From: Cyclobacteriaceae bacterium
GTDB taxonomy: Bacteria > Bacteroidota > Bacteroidia > Cytophagales > Cyclobacteriaceae
Length of the DNA: 64,000 nucleotides
NCBI GenBank assembly: GCA_028281285.1
Contig: JANQKF010000039.1
Location: 1-64,000, forward strand
Reading direction: 5' to 3'
This document shows positions 44,482 through 53,139 of the stretch, piece after piece. Below the pieces are notes generated by a model. The model ran no database searches. It was not told where the DNA came from and saw only the letters and a list, made by a program, of their open reading frames with translations. Made by a program: the position numbers and the translations under genes. Numbering within the stretch: position 1 is the stretch's first letter; each line of letters begins with the position of its first letter.

Positions 44482-47160
44482 TTAATTGCTCAGACGATCA
44501 ATCACCAGGGCCAGAGTAGCCACAGATCCTGCTGCTGCTATTATCGCTTGGAAATTCACTGATTGCCTTTCCGGTTTCCTACTCACGAAAATCGTTGAGC
44601 CTGGCTCTATTCTTGGATATTTTTTGAACCATAGAAACCTCTTAACGCCTTTTCGCTCACCATTTGGATATTGCACATAACTCCTAGCCCGTTTTGCGGA
44701 TTGCAAGAACCCTCCTGACTGATATATATAATCTTTGAAAGAGTATGCATTATCAAACCTTACATTTAACGGGGAGGTCACTTCACCCGCGACACGCACA
44801 GTTTCCAGTTTACCGGGAATTGATATTACGTCACCGGGACGTACAATTAAATCATATTTGGACCCCGGGTTCTGCAAGATCTTATCCAGGTCGATTGCTA
44901 CGGGCTCCTCTTCTTCTATTTCGATATTCCTTATCAGTGAGTCTCTTTCAGTAATGTCCTCAATCAGGTTCTTTTTAAATCGACTGCCAACCCGATCACT
45001 TTCGGTATCAGCATTCACGCGATTTTCGATTTTATCCAATCTTTCAATCAGACGAACCTGACTAATATTCTTCAACTCCGATTCATCTCCCAGCACCTTT
45101 TGCCTCAGTAATTGTAAATATTCCTGACTGATTTCATCATTGGACTTACTATCGGAAAACTCGGTTTTACGAATCAGTATTGCTCCTTGGGGATAAGCAT
45201 AAGGTGTAAGTCCTTTGGCCCTTTGCAGCAATTCTGATATTCTCTCATCCTTTTTTTGAATAGTGTACTCTCCGGGGGCCAACACTTCTCCTTCGATAGT
45301 AACCTGCTCCTGAATAGAATAGCCTGGTGATTTTCTGATGTAGACCTGATCAAATGGCTGGAGTAATCTATTTCGGTCCTCGGAGGCCAGAGACAGATCT
45401 TCATCAATAGAATAGGTCAAAATCTCTGCACTGGAGTTTACACTTTGGTCCTTGTTCCTTCTTGAAATTTCGACAAGTGCCCCAGAAGCTGATTCTTTCA
45501 ATCCACCAGAAAGAACAATCAGATCTTCCACAGTCATTTGATTGAAGAATGGATATACTCCACCTTCCAATACTTCACCTGAGATTTGTACAAAGAACTC
45601 TTCCCTCAAGTCATAAATCGAGTTGATTCGTACCACATCCTCCCGCAATAAGGGGATGTCATCAATCCCATTGTCCAATAGAGCTCCCAAATCGACTGGG
45701 ATTGTTGACTGCGAGAAGTCTTCATTGGTACGGTAAACTGTAGCTCTTGTCATAAAAGCATCACCCCTCAAACCATCTGCTTTCTCTATCAACTGTTTAA
45801 GTGTGAGTCCTTCTGTGAGTTGGTATTCTCCTTCTCTGAATACCGCACCATCGATAATCACCCGATTGGAGAAACGATCCAGAATTCCACTCACCTCTAT
45901 CAGGTCACCATCTTCTGGCTCAAAGAGTTCAAATTCATCCGCCTCAACATCAATGATTTCTCTTTCTCTATCCCCGCTTCTCTTCACCGTAACCAAGGCC
46001 TGGAATGCCGAATTACTAAATCCGCCTGCGTAGGATAATAAGTTCAAGAAATTCTCACCGGGCTTTAGCTCGTATAAACCTGGCCGCTTCACCTCTCCGT
46101 CTAACTCTACTCTGACCTGGAAAGGACGCACTATAATTACATCTCCATTTTTCAGCCGCTGATCCCCAGACCGAATGCCTTCGGTGAGATAGGCATAAAC
46201 ATCAATCGTACTTATCAGTTTGTTGTCTCGGATCAATCGAACTTCACGGAATGTACCATCTTCAGTCGGGCCACCCGCAGCATGCAAAGCCGTAAATACG
46301 GTAGATAGGGATGGGAGGGCATAAAGACTTGGACTGCTGACATCTCCAATCACATCAACGTTAATGGTCCGTATATTGCCCAGACTAACTTGGTAAAAAA
46401 TCGTGGGCTCCTGATCTCCATTCTTCTTGAGTCCACTATAGATCTGACTCAAACGGTCTATAACTTTCTTCTCGGCTTGCTCAATGGTTAGGCCGTTCAC
46501 ATAAATTGGTCCCAGTTTATCAGGACGAATAACTCCTTCAGCTGTGATTTCGAAAGTCAAAAATTGTTGAGTAGTGCCCCAAAGGTCTACTAATAATTGG
46601 TCTCCCGGACCTAGTTGATAGTCTTTAGGCGTTGGGAGATTCAAATTCGGAGCAAAAGTCAGCCCCTCTTTCTGAAACAGATCGAACCCGAATATTCTCT
46701 TTTGTTCTTCAGTAAGTATTGGTACTGGTTCTCCAGTCAGTGTACCAAACACATCTTGATCACCGGTAGGTTGGGTAACCACTCTTCCTGATCTGCGAAC
46801 CGAATCCTGACTCAAAGTCGAGCCAAGTCCGGATCTCAAAACCTGAACTCTACGTCTCAACTTCGAAATTTCAGATTCTGATACTCCCCTTTGACGCGCC
46901 AACGTCTCCAATTCTGCCTGAGTAAGGCCTCTTTCTTCGGCCTGACGCATATAATTCAATATCTGCTCATCCGTAAGATCATCTACTCTAATGGACTTCA
47001 GATCCAGCCCTACAACGGATTGTCCCTGAACGGGTTGATAGTTCAAGGCAAGGAGGCCAAAAAGAAGTAGCACCACTACCTGCCTTAAGAAATGGGAAAC
47101 AAATAACCCTGGGGTTGATCTCGATGAGTCTGTCATTCGGTGTTGCTCGGATAAGTTCAT
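44482..47160 (-). CDS. SLBB-domain polysaccharide export protein (Wza-like, copy 2)
   Basis: Outer-membrane exporter paralogous to 24189-26750. A hydrophobic signal segment (VVVLLLFGLLALNYQPVQGQ, residues ~28-47) is followed by the helical segment DDLTDEQILNYMRQAEERGL, then Poly_export (LGPGDQLLVDLWGTTQQ near 183). At least five SLBB-like repeats follow (GDVSSPSLYALPS, LDGEVKRPGLYELKPGE, ISGEVLEGGVYPFFNQ, IEGEVLAPGEYTIQ, VAGEVTSPLNV), with a short C-terminal hydrophobic helix. At 892 aa it is slightly longer than copy 1. ATG at 47160 is used; ATG at 47136 would shorten the N-region and is equally plausible. Confidence 0.88.
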   Translation of the reverse strand: MNLSEQHRMTDSSRSTPGLFVSHFLRQVVVLLLFGLLALNYQPVQGQSVVGLDLKSIRVDDLTDEQILNYMRQAEERGLTQAELETLARQRGVSESEISKLRRRVQVLRSGLGSTLSQDSVRRSGRVVTQPTGDQDVFGTLTGEPVPILTEEQKRIFGFDLFQKEGLTFAPNLNLPTPKDYQLGPGDQLLVDLWGTTQQFLTFEITAEGVIRPDKLGPIYVNGLTIEQAEKKVIDRLSQIYSGLKKNGDQEPTIFYQVSLGNIRTINVDVIGDVSSPSLYALPSLSTVFTALHAAGGPTEDGTFREVRLIRDNKLISTIDVYAYLTEGIRSGDQRLKNGDVIIVRPFQVRVELDGEVKRPGLYELKPGENFLNLLSYAGGFSNSAFQALVTVKRSGDREREIIDVEADEFELFEPEDGDLIEVSGILDRFSNRVIIDGAVFREGEYQLTEGLTLKQLIEKADGLRGDAFMTRATVYRTNEDFSQSTIPVDLGALLDNGIDDIPLLREDVVRINSIYDLREEFFVQISGEVLEGGVYPFFNQMTVEDLIVLSGGLKESASGALVEISRRNKDQSVNSSAEILTYSIDEDLSLASEDRNRLLQPFDQVYIRKSPGYSIQEQVTIEGEVLAPGEYTIQKKDERISELLQRAKGLTPYAYPQGAILIRKTEFSDSKSNDEISQEYLQLLRQKVLGDESELKNISQVRLIERLDKIENRVNADTESDRVGSRFKKNLIEDITERDSLIRNIEIEEEEPVAIDLDKILQNPGSKYDLIVRPGDVISIPGKLETVRVAGEVTSPLNVRFDNAYSFKDYIYQSGGFLQSAKRARSYVQYPNGERKGVKRFLWFKKYPRIEPGSTIFVSRKPERQSVNFQAIIAAAGSVATLALVIDRLSN

Positions 47161-47175
47161 TTCATTAATAGGTTC

Positions 47176-47184
47176 GCAAATATA
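47176..47184 (-). promoter_or_regulatory. -7 element between the UpxY-like gene and the exporter gene
   Basis: Minus-strand TATATTTGC is an exact TAnnTTTG match, about 15 bases before the exporter ATG at 47160. The region 18-22 bases further upstream lacks a clear TTG. If active, it would let the exporter operon be transcribed without the antiterminator gene. Confidence 0.42.
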
Positions 47185-47222
47185 GAATTTTGCTTTCGAC
47201 TTACTTATAGATGGATTTACGT

Positions 47223-47729
47223 TTATCCAACCTTTTTGAGGTGGCTTAAGCTTACTTCTGCTTGAATTTCAATACCCAGACTAGCAATGGACAAATAAGC
47301 CTTATTTCCCCTTATCCGACTGATTATTCCATCATTACCAGACAACGGGCCTGATTCTATTGCTATTCGGTCACCTTCATTCAGATTGCTGTAGTTTACT
47401 TCGGCCATAGGGTATTCGTCCAGGAAATTCTTAATCTCCTGTATTTCCTTTTCTCTAATTATGGCCGGTTTCCCTAGCCAAAAAACATTGGAAACAATTC
47501 CTGAATCTGTCAAGATTTCGGCTCGGGAAAGCTCATCAACCTTAGCAAAAAGGTAGGACGTAAACACAGGTTCCTTGACCTTTTTTTTCCGATCGGACCA
47601 TTGTTTCAAAACTGTACGTGTAGGACAATAAACCTCAAAACCTCTGTCGTCCAAACGTTCAGCTACTTTTTTCTCGTTTCTGGGCTTTGTATAAAAAGCT
47701 GTCCAATATTGTTTGACTGTGCTACTCAT
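47223..47729 (-). CDS. NusG-like transcription antiterminator (UpxY/RfaH type)
   Basis: Specialised NusG paralogue that, in Bacteroidota, binds RNA polymerase early on its own polysaccharide operon and prevents premature termination. The NGN domain starts at YWTAFYTKPRNEKKVAERLD (residues ~7-26) and includes PVFTSYLFAKVD near 54 and SNVFWLGKPAIIREKE near 79. The KOW-containing C-terminus shows GDRIAIESGPLSGNDGIISR near 119. ATG at 47729 overlaps the upstream regulator by eight bases; an ATG at 47756 would add nine residues and a 35-base overlap. It lies directly upstream of the second export and nonulosonate operon, its probable target. Confidence 0.88.
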   Translation of the reverse strand: MSSTVKQYWTAFYTKPRNEKKVAERLDDRGFEVYCPTRTVLKQWSDRKKKVKEPVFTSYLFAKVDELSRAEILTDSGIVSNVFWLGKPAIIREKEIQEIKNFLDEYPMAEVNYSNLNEGDRIAIESGPLSGNDGIISRIRGNKAYLSIASLGIEIQAEVSLSHLKKVG

Positions 47730-48246
47730 GCCAAAGGAGTAAATTCTTTTCTTCATCTAAATCCAGACTCTTGGCTTCTTCCCTGGAATAGACCAAATAT
47801 TGTATTTTCTTACCTACCAATTCCTCGGCTCTTCCAATTAGCTCCAAAAGGTAATTTCTGTCCGGATCACCTACCAGAATCAAACTGACGATATCCGATT
47901 GACGACCCATGGCCAAATCGCCAGTCAAATATACTTGATTTAAATCTCCAAGTTCTTCAATAACTCTTTCGACAATTTCCTGAAGCCCGGTATGTTTCAA
48001 AAGAATCTTTCTTATTTCCGTAAACAGAGGATAAGAGCTGTTGGCCTTAAAGACTTTTTTATTGCCTTCATGCTCGGAAGAAAGCATTCCCGCTTCCTCG
48101 AACCGATTCAACTCTAACCGAACGGAGTTGGTGCTTTCTCCAAACTCATCAGCCAAACCACGCAAATAGGCCTTTGCTTCAGGGTTCAGAAATAACCTCA
48201 GAAGGAGTTTTATTCTTGTTTTCGATGAAATTAGAGCTTCAAGCAT
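47722..48246 (-). CDS. winged-helix regulator with degenerate nucleotidyltransferase-like domain
   Basis: Probable DNA-binding protein at the head of the second polysaccharide operon. The N-terminal winged helix (~1-65) reads SSKTRIKLLLRLFLNPEA, then LADEFGESTNSVRLELNRFE, with a recognition helix at ~38-50. The C-terminal half (~95-170) resembles a minimal nucleotidyltransferase: VYLTGDLAMGRQSDIVSLIL. Active members have G-S-x10-D-x-D, but here the second aspartate is valine (SDIV), so catalysis is unlikely. The pairing of this domain fusion with an UpxY gene is common in Bacteroidota polysaccharide loci. A strong promoter lies 74-104 bases upstream. Confidence 0.82.
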   Translation of the reverse strand: MLEALISSKTRIKLLLRLFLNPEAKAYLRGLADEFGESTNSVRLELNRFEEAGMLSSEHEGNKKVFKANSSYPLFTEIRKILLKHTGLQEIVERVIEELGDLNQVYLTGDLAMGRQSDIVSLILVGDPDRNYLLELIGRAEELVGKKIQYLVYSREEAKSLDLDEEKNLLLWHE

Positions 48247-48319
48247 TTTAATCTTGCTAGTTGATCATCAGATACAGCTTCGCCCGGTCAGTCACAGTGC
48301 GACTTAGCAATAACGAGTA

Positions 48320-48350
48320 GCAAATTTACTCATTGTTTGTTAACTGCAAA
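48320..48350 (-). promoter_or_regulatory. strong Bacteroidota-type promoter of the second polysaccharide operon
   Basis: Minus strand: TTTG (48350-48347), an 18-base spacer, TAAATTTGC (48328-48320). Both halves match the consensus exactly, making this the best promoter in the window. The leader to the ATG at 48246 is about 65 bases, long enough for an antiterminator loading site, though none is identified. Confidence 0.68.
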
Positions 48351-48493
48351 TTAATAAAGATAAAATTTCATATTATCCCCGGCCGAGTTTCCGGGTACCA
48401 TAACCTAGTTAAATGTCTGGTTTTGAAGTATTAATGATGTTGATGCTCCATCAATTCAGATTCATCTTTGATCATAAGTCGAGATTGGAAGGA

Positions 48494-49636
48494 TTATTCA
48501 GGCTGTTTCTGAACATCGTAGCCAGCTTTGATCAGCGTCACATCTCTTCTGAACAATTCTACATCACTTTGGATCATATCATCAATTAGATCAGAAAGTG
48601 AGTACTTCGGTTCCCATCCGAGCTTTTCTCTCGCCTTAGTTGCATCACCCTTTAGTAAGTCGACTTCAGTAGGTCTAAAGTATCGGTCATCAATTTTAAT
48701 GATGGTTGTTCCAACGGTCAGGCCTTTGGGTACTTCGATACCCATTTCCGTCAACCTGTTTTTATCGATCCTCGAAATAAAGCCCGTCTCATGAACTCCC
48801 TGGCCCTTATAGCCAATTTCTATGCCGAGCCGATCAAATACCATTTTCACAAAATCCCTTACGGAAGCTGTTATACCGGTTGCAATGACAAAGTCTTCTG
48901 CTACATCCTGCTGCAGGATTAGCCACATGGCTTCGACAAAATCCTTTGCATGTCCCCAATCCCTTTGCGCTTCAAGATTACCTAAATACATTACATCCTG
49001 AAGACCCAGTACAATTCTGGCCGCAGCTCTCGTTATTTTTCTTGTTATAAACGTTTCTCCTCTTATCGGAGACTCATGATTAAACAATATGCCGTTTGTA
49101 GCAAACATTTCATAAGCTTCTCTGTAGTTCACAGTAATCCAATAAGCATAGAGCTTGGCAGCCGCATAAGGAGATCTAGGGTAGAATGGGGTTTTTTCTG
49201 ATTGTGGAACCTCTTGAACCAAACCGTATAATTCTGATGTTGATGCCTGATAGAATTTAGTCTTCTTAGTTAGCCCCAACAATCTAATTGCTTCCAATAT
49301 CCTAAGACATCCCAATCCATCAGCATTCGCAGTGTATTCCGGAGTATCAAAACTGACTCTGACATGACTCATCGCTGCAAGATTATAAATTTCGTTCGGC
49401 TGAACTTCCTGAATAATCCTTGTCAGGTTCATAGAATCGGTCATATCTCCGTAGTGAAGAAACAAACGACCACCTTTCTTATGAGGGTCTTCAAAAATGT
49501 GGTCGATTCGTTGAGTATTAAAAAGGCTACTTCTCCTTTTTATGCCATGAACCAAATACCCTTTGTCTAACAAAAGTTCTGCAAGGTAGGCACCGTCCTG
49601 ACCAGTAATACCCGTTATTAATGCTACTTTACTCAT
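48494..49636 (-). CDS. gmd: GDP-mannose 4,6-dehydratase
   Basis: Converts GDP-D-mannose to GDP-4-keto-6-deoxy-D-mannose, the branch point to fucose, colitose, perosamine and rhamnose. [19 protein letters not shown] near residue 6 binds [22 protein letters not shown] near 61, [19 protein letters not shown] near 84, [20 protein letters not shown] near 127 and [16 protein letters not shown] near 153 are diagnostic. [17 protein letters not shown] follows. ATG at 49636 (380 aa) is chosen; 49645 would add three residues. It overlaps the ColD gene by eight bases, so its product feeds directly into deoxygenation. Confidence 0.95.
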   Translation of the reverse strand: MSKVALITGITGQDGAYLAELLLDKGYLVHGIKRRSSLFNTQRIDHIFEDPHKKGGRLFLHYGDMTDSMNLTRIIQEVQPNEIYNLAAMSHVRVSFDTPEYTANADGLGCLRILEAIRLLGLTKKTKFYQASTSELYGLVQEVPQSEKTPFYPRSPYAAAKLYAYWITVNYREAYEMFATNGILFNHESPIRGETFITRKITRAAARIVLGLQDVMYLGNLEAQRDWGHAKDFVEAMWLILQQDVAEDFVIATGITASVRDFVKMVFDRLGIEIGYKGQGVHETGFISRIDKNRLTEMGIEVPKGLTVGTTIIKIDDRYFRPTEVDLLKGDATKAREKLGWEPKYSLSDLIDDMIQSDVELFRRDVTLIKAGYDVQKQPE

Positions 49637-50810
49637 CTTTGACATTTGAAAGTATGACAGCTATTTCTTTTAATTCTCTCGTTACATCGTGATGATGATT
49701 ACCAATAAAAAAACCATTCTGATCTAGATAGTCAGCGCTATTCAAGTCTTGATGAATCGTATAATCAAAATATTTGAGCGCAGGCTTTTTTATAAAATTG
49801 CCCGTCACAATAGGGCGGCATTCGACTCCTTTTTTTTCCAATATCGATACTACTTTATCCCTTTGATTCTCAAGCAATCCCTCAAGTATTATTGAAAACC
49901 CAAACCATGAACTCTTCCCGATTTCTTTCTGAATCCGAACGCCTTCGATCTTAGAAAAGATCTCAGCAAAGTTGGCGGCATTCTGACACCTCTGATATAT
50001 CAGTTTGTCTAGTTTATCCAATTGGTGTATCCCTATTGCACCTGACAATTCTAAGGGTCTGACGTTGTAGCCTGGTAAGACAAAATTAAATGATTCATAA
50101 AAGGGATTATCAGAGCGTTTCTTAACCAAGTGATTTTCATCAGGCAGATTACGTGTCCAACCATGCGCTCTCAATGACAAAAGTATATGGAACAACTCAT
50201 CATCATCAGTCAGGATGAATCCACCTTCCATAGTAGATATATGATGACTGAAGAAAGTAGAAAAGGTGCCCATTACTCCAAAAGTTCCTGCCTTCTTCTT
50301 CATGAATTCTGCCCCCATGGATTCACAATTGTCCTCGACCAAATAGATCTCCTTGCCTTGGATGAGCTCTTCGATAACGGAGAAATCATTTGGATTACCT
50401 AAAAGATTCACAGCCACTATGAGTCTGGTCTTCTCAGTAATGGCAGATGATAAATCCTCAAGATTATAGTTAAGCGTCTGAGGATCAATATCTACAAACT
50501 TTAATCTCAACCCATATTGCTGTAGCGGAGCGTAGGTCGTAGACCAGGATACAGCTGGTACAATCACCTCATCACCTCTGCTCAAAGGACTATTCTTGAC
50601 AAAGAATAATGAAGCAATCGCAAGAAGATTAGCCGAAGATCCGGAATTCACCATCAGAGCATGTTTAGACCCAAACTTTTCTGCGGCCTTTCTTTCAAAT
50701 TCAAGAACACGACTGCCCATTGTGAATCTGCCACTTTCTATCACCTTTTGCATAGCCTCGTATTCACGGCCATCCCAGGAATCACATGCCAATGGATAAT
50801 TAATCTCCAT
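49629..50810 (-). CDS. colD: GDP-4-keto-6-deoxy-D-mannose 3-dehydratase (ColD)
   Basis: PLP enzyme of the aminotransferase fold that removes the C3 hydroxyl of GDP-4-keto-6-deoxymannose on the way to GDP-L-colitose. The usual PLP lysine is a histidine: [13 protein letters not shown]189, aligning with K177 in ASKHISCGEGG of the aminotransferase at 39578. This Lys-to-His change is the established mark of ColD and RfbH 3-dehydratases. [16 protein letters not shown] near 212 and [20 protein letters not shown] near 240 also match that group. At 393 aa it is normal. Its place between gmd and a fucose-synthase-like gene supports colitose over perosamine or CDP-dideoxy sugars. Confidence 0.9.
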   Translation of the reverse strand: MEINYPLACDSWDGREYEAMQKVIESGRFTMGSRVLEFERKAAEKFGSKHALMVNSGSSANLLAIASLFFVKNSPLSRGDEVIVPAVSWSTTYAPLQQYGLRLKFVDIDPQTLNYNLEDLSSAITEKTRLIVAVNLLGNPNDFSVIEELIQGKEIYLVEDNCESMGAEFMKKKAGTFGVMGTFSTFFSHHISTMEGGFILTDDDELFHILLSLRAHGWTRNLPDENHLVKKRSDNPFYESFNFVLPGYNVRPLELSGAIGIHQLDKLDKLIYQRCQNAANFAEIFSKIEGVRIQKEIGKSSWFGFSIILEGLLENQRDKVVSILEKKGVECRPIVTGNFIKKPALKYFDYTIHQDLNSADYLDQNGFFIGNHHHDVTRELKEIAVILSNVKDE

Positions 50811-51723
50811 TTTTATAGTAGTCTAAATAGTTCTTATAAGTCTCTCTGATACCCTCTCTTAATGAATAAGTACTCTCCACACCGAATTTCTTCATAAGGG
50901 ATGTATCCACAAGTTTTTGCTTCATTCCTTCTGGTTTTGAAGTGTCAAACTCAAACTTCCCTTTATACCCTAGCACTTCGGCAGCAATGAAATAGTAATC
51001 TTTAATTGAATAATCATGACCCAATCCAACATTCATTACGTTCGGTAGTAAAGAAAAAGAATTCACGAGCTTCCATATAATTTTGGCAAAATCCGCTGCA
51101 TACATGAATTCTCTTCTCACTTCACCAGTCCCCCAAATCACCACATTCTCTTTCGTTTTGAGGCACCTGTCTATTTTCATAATAATTGCCGGAATCAGAT
51201 GCGATTTCACAGGATCAAACTTGTCCCATTTTCCGTAGAGGTTGCAAGGAATTATCGTCTTGTAATGAAAATCGGCCTTAGAATCAGAGATATATTGGCA
51301 TAACTTATATGCATAAATTTTGGCAATTGCATAACCTTCATTGGTCGGCTCAAAAGGACCCGTTAGTATGCTGCTCTCCTTCAATGGGTTAACAGCTGTG
51401 ATGGGATACATGCATGAGCTTCCCAAATTCAACAAATTCTTGATATCGCATGCCCTTGCTGAATTAATGACGTTATCAGCCAATATTGTATTCGTTCTCA
51501 AGAAGTCCACCGGTCGGTTTATATTTTCCTGAATTCCTCCTACAAGGCCTGCACTATGAATGATCATATCAGGCTTGTAAGCTTTTAAATACTCAAGGGT
51601 AGTCTCAAAAGATAGTAGATCTAGCTCTTCCTTGTTAGGAGTGAGGATAGAAATTTCAGCCGGACAAGTCTCTACCAGATTCTTGCCGACCATTCCTGCT
51701 GCACCTGTGATTAAAACTCTCAC
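50800..51723 (-). CDS. colC: GDP-L-colitose synthase (GDP-fucose synthase-like, ColC)
   Basis: SDR of the GDP-L-fucose synthase family, which epimerises and reduces the 4-keto sugar with NADPH. ITGAAGMVGKNLVETC at residues 5-20, HSAGLVGGIQENINRPVDFL near 55, NLGSSCMYPITAVNPLKES near 96 (catalytic Ser and Cys), and EGYAIAKIYAYKLCQYIS near 128 (Tyr-x3-Lys) are all in place. At 307 aa it is of family length. Fcl and ColC are hard to tell apart alone. The gene is the first of a ColC-ColD-Gmd run with an 11-base overlap onto colD, so C5 epimerisation and C4 reduction to GDP-L-colitose is the best reading. Confidence 0.83.
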   Translation of the reverse strand: MRVLITGAAGMVGKNLVETCPAEISILTPNKEELDLLSFETTLEYLKAYKPDMIIHSAGLVGGIQENINRPVDFLRTNTILADNVINSARACDIKNLLNLGSSCMYPITAVNPLKESSILTGPFEPTNEGYAIAKIYAYKLCQYISDSKADFHYKTIIPCNLYGKWDKFDPVKSHLIPAIIMKIDRCLKTKENVVIWGTGEVRREFMYAADFAKIIWKLVNSFSLLPNVMNVGLGHDYSIKDYYFIAAEVLGYKGKFEFDTSKPEGMKQKLVDTSLMKKFGVESTYSLREGIRETYKNYLDYYKNGD

Positions 51724-51748
51724 TGATCAGTCCCTTTGTATTTGAAAC

Positions 51749-51756
51749 CAAAAATA
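51749..51756 (-). promoter_or_regulatory. -7 element upstream of the colitose operon
   Basis: Minus-strand TATTTTTG matches TAnnTTTG 26 bases before the colC ATG at 51723. No TTG is found at 18-22 bases, so support is partial. The rest of the 243-base gap (51724-51966) holds no gene or structure I can support. Confidence 0.33.
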
Positions 51757-51966
51757 TGTTCCCTATTTATCATCAGCGACTTAATTTCCAAAGTTTTTCA
51801 GTAGTAGCCAAATCGGAAATATTAATCCATTTTAAACAGACGTTTGTCATGGCTTCTTATGGCACTAAGACCGGGCGAAGAAGTTCCAATTTCTTTCCTT
51901 GTTCAGCAAACCTCACCTCTAATTTGAAAGTATTGGTTTGCTCCCATCCTTTACTTTAAAACTCTT

Positions 51967-53100
51967 TCAGATTTTCAGGAACCTTAATACTCCATCGATA
52001 ATTGTCTGTTGCTGTTCATCATCCATTTCTGTATGAATGGGGAAGGAAATAACCCTAGTGCATAAATCCTCGGTCAAAGGAAAATCCCCTTCTTGATAGC
52101 CATAGTACCTATATGCTTTTTGAAGATGATTCGGAACCGGGTAGTAAATCATTGATGGAATGCCATGATCGGCAAGATATTCGTTCATCGCATTTCTATC
52201 GATCCCATCCGCTAGTTTGACAGTATATTGATGAAAAACGTGAGTTGAGAATGGTGATCTAAATGGTGGAATAATGGCTCTCGTATCAGCAAATACCTCA
52301 TCATACTTATCTGCCACTAGACGCCTGGAAGCATTATAATCATCCAGCCTTTTCAATTTTACCTTTAGCACCGCTGCCTGGAGGGAATCGAGTCTGGAAT
52401 TTACTCCAATTGAATCGTGATAATATCTTTTGGACTGTCCATGATTGACAATCATTCTCATTTTGGACGCCAGTTCGTCATCATTGGTCATAATCGCGCC
52501 TCCATCACCATAACAACCCAGATTTTTTGATGGAAAAAAGGAAGTCGCCCCGATATGACCCATTGTTCCGGCTTTGACTTTAGTACCATCAGAAAAAGTA
52601 TAATCGGCCCCTATGGCTTGTGCTGTATCCTCTAAAACCACCAGGTCATGTTTCTTCGCCACCTCTAAAAGGCTTTCCATATCTGCACACTGACCATAAA
52701 GGTGGACGGGAACAATGGCAACAGATTGCTTTGTAATCTTTGAGTTAAGGTCGTCAATATCAATGTTGAATGAATCCGGATTAACCTCTACAAAGACAGG
52801 TTTGAATCCTAAAAGGGCTATTACTTCAACTGTCGCCACATAAGTAAATGAAGGCACCAACACCTCAGCTCCCTTGGGGAAGTCATACGCCATCATCGCT
52901 ATCTGAAGCGCATCCGTACCATTTGCGCAGGGTATTACATTGGTCACTCCTAAATAGGACTCTAAATCATTCTGGAACTCTTTGACCACAGGACCATTGA
53001 TGAACATAGCAGAATCCAACACTCTATCGAACTCAGTCCTGATTTCGTCTTTGATATCTTGGTACTGGCTGATCAGATCAACCATTTGTATTTTCTTCAT
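51967..53100 (-). CDS. DegT-family aminotransferase, WbpE-like (3-amino-uronate formation)
   Basis: PLP sugar aminotransferase. The PLP lysine is in SFFPSKNLGCYGDGGAIM near residue 185. MVDLISQYQDIKDEI near 6, VIPCANGTDALQIAMMA near 55, HLYGQCADMESLLEVAKKH near 131 and VNHGQSKRYYHDSIGVNSRL near 216 closely follow the WbpE/WlbC group, which aminates C3 of 3-keto UDP-GlcNAcA. WbpB-like oxidoreductase and WbpD-like acetyltransferase partners are not in the window, so its exact substrate is uncertain. ATG at 53100 (377 aa) is chosen over 53115. It lies 39 bases after the CapI-like epimerase gene on the same strand. Confidence 0.82.
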   Translation of the reverse strand: MKKIQMVDLISQYQDIKDEIRTEFDRVLDSAMFINGPVVKEFQNDLESYLGVTNVIPCANGTDALQIAMMAYDFPKGAEVLVPSFTYVATVEVIALLGFKPVFVEVNPDSFNIDIDDLNSKITKQSVAIVPVHLYGQCADMESLLEVAKKHDLVVLEDTAQAIGADYTFSDGTKVKAGTMGHIGATSFFPSKNLGCYGDGGAIMTNDDELASKMRMIVNHGQSKRYYHDSIGVNSRLDSLQAAVLKVKLKRLDDYNASRRLVADKYDEVFADTRAIIPPFRSPFSTHVFHQYTVKLADGIDRNAMNEYLADHGIPSMIYYPVPNHLQKAYRYYGYQEGDFPLTEDLCTRVISFPIHTEMDDEQQQTIIDGVLRFLKI

Positions 53101-53139
53101 GGACATAAACTTCAAATTATCTTCAATTTCCTAGCTCCG

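Noticed and set aside
44482-47160. Several open frames antisense to the exporter genes (also at 24189-26750)
   Set aside because: They shadow strongly conserved SLBB coding sequence and show no family resemblance or start context of their own.
48378-48395. CCCGG...CCGGG inverted repeat downstream of gmd as a terminator
   Set aside because: Only a five-base stem, with no T-run on the minus strand after it.
48440-48454. TTGATG-CTC-CATCAA hairpin about 40 bases after the gmd stop
   Set aside because: A perfect six-base stem, but AT-rich with a three-base loop and no following T-run; it could arise by chance.
49629-50810. Reading this DegT-fold gene as perosamine synthase or another aminotransferase
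   Set aside because: The PLP lysine is replaced by histidine ([10 protein letters not shown]), which fits 3-dehydratases of the ColD/RfbH type, and the flanking genes fit colitose synthesis.
51756-51959. Short open frame of 67 codons on the plus strand in the gap before the colitose genes
   Set aside because: No recognisable domain, low-complexity composition and opposite orientation to all neighbours; judged to be chance.
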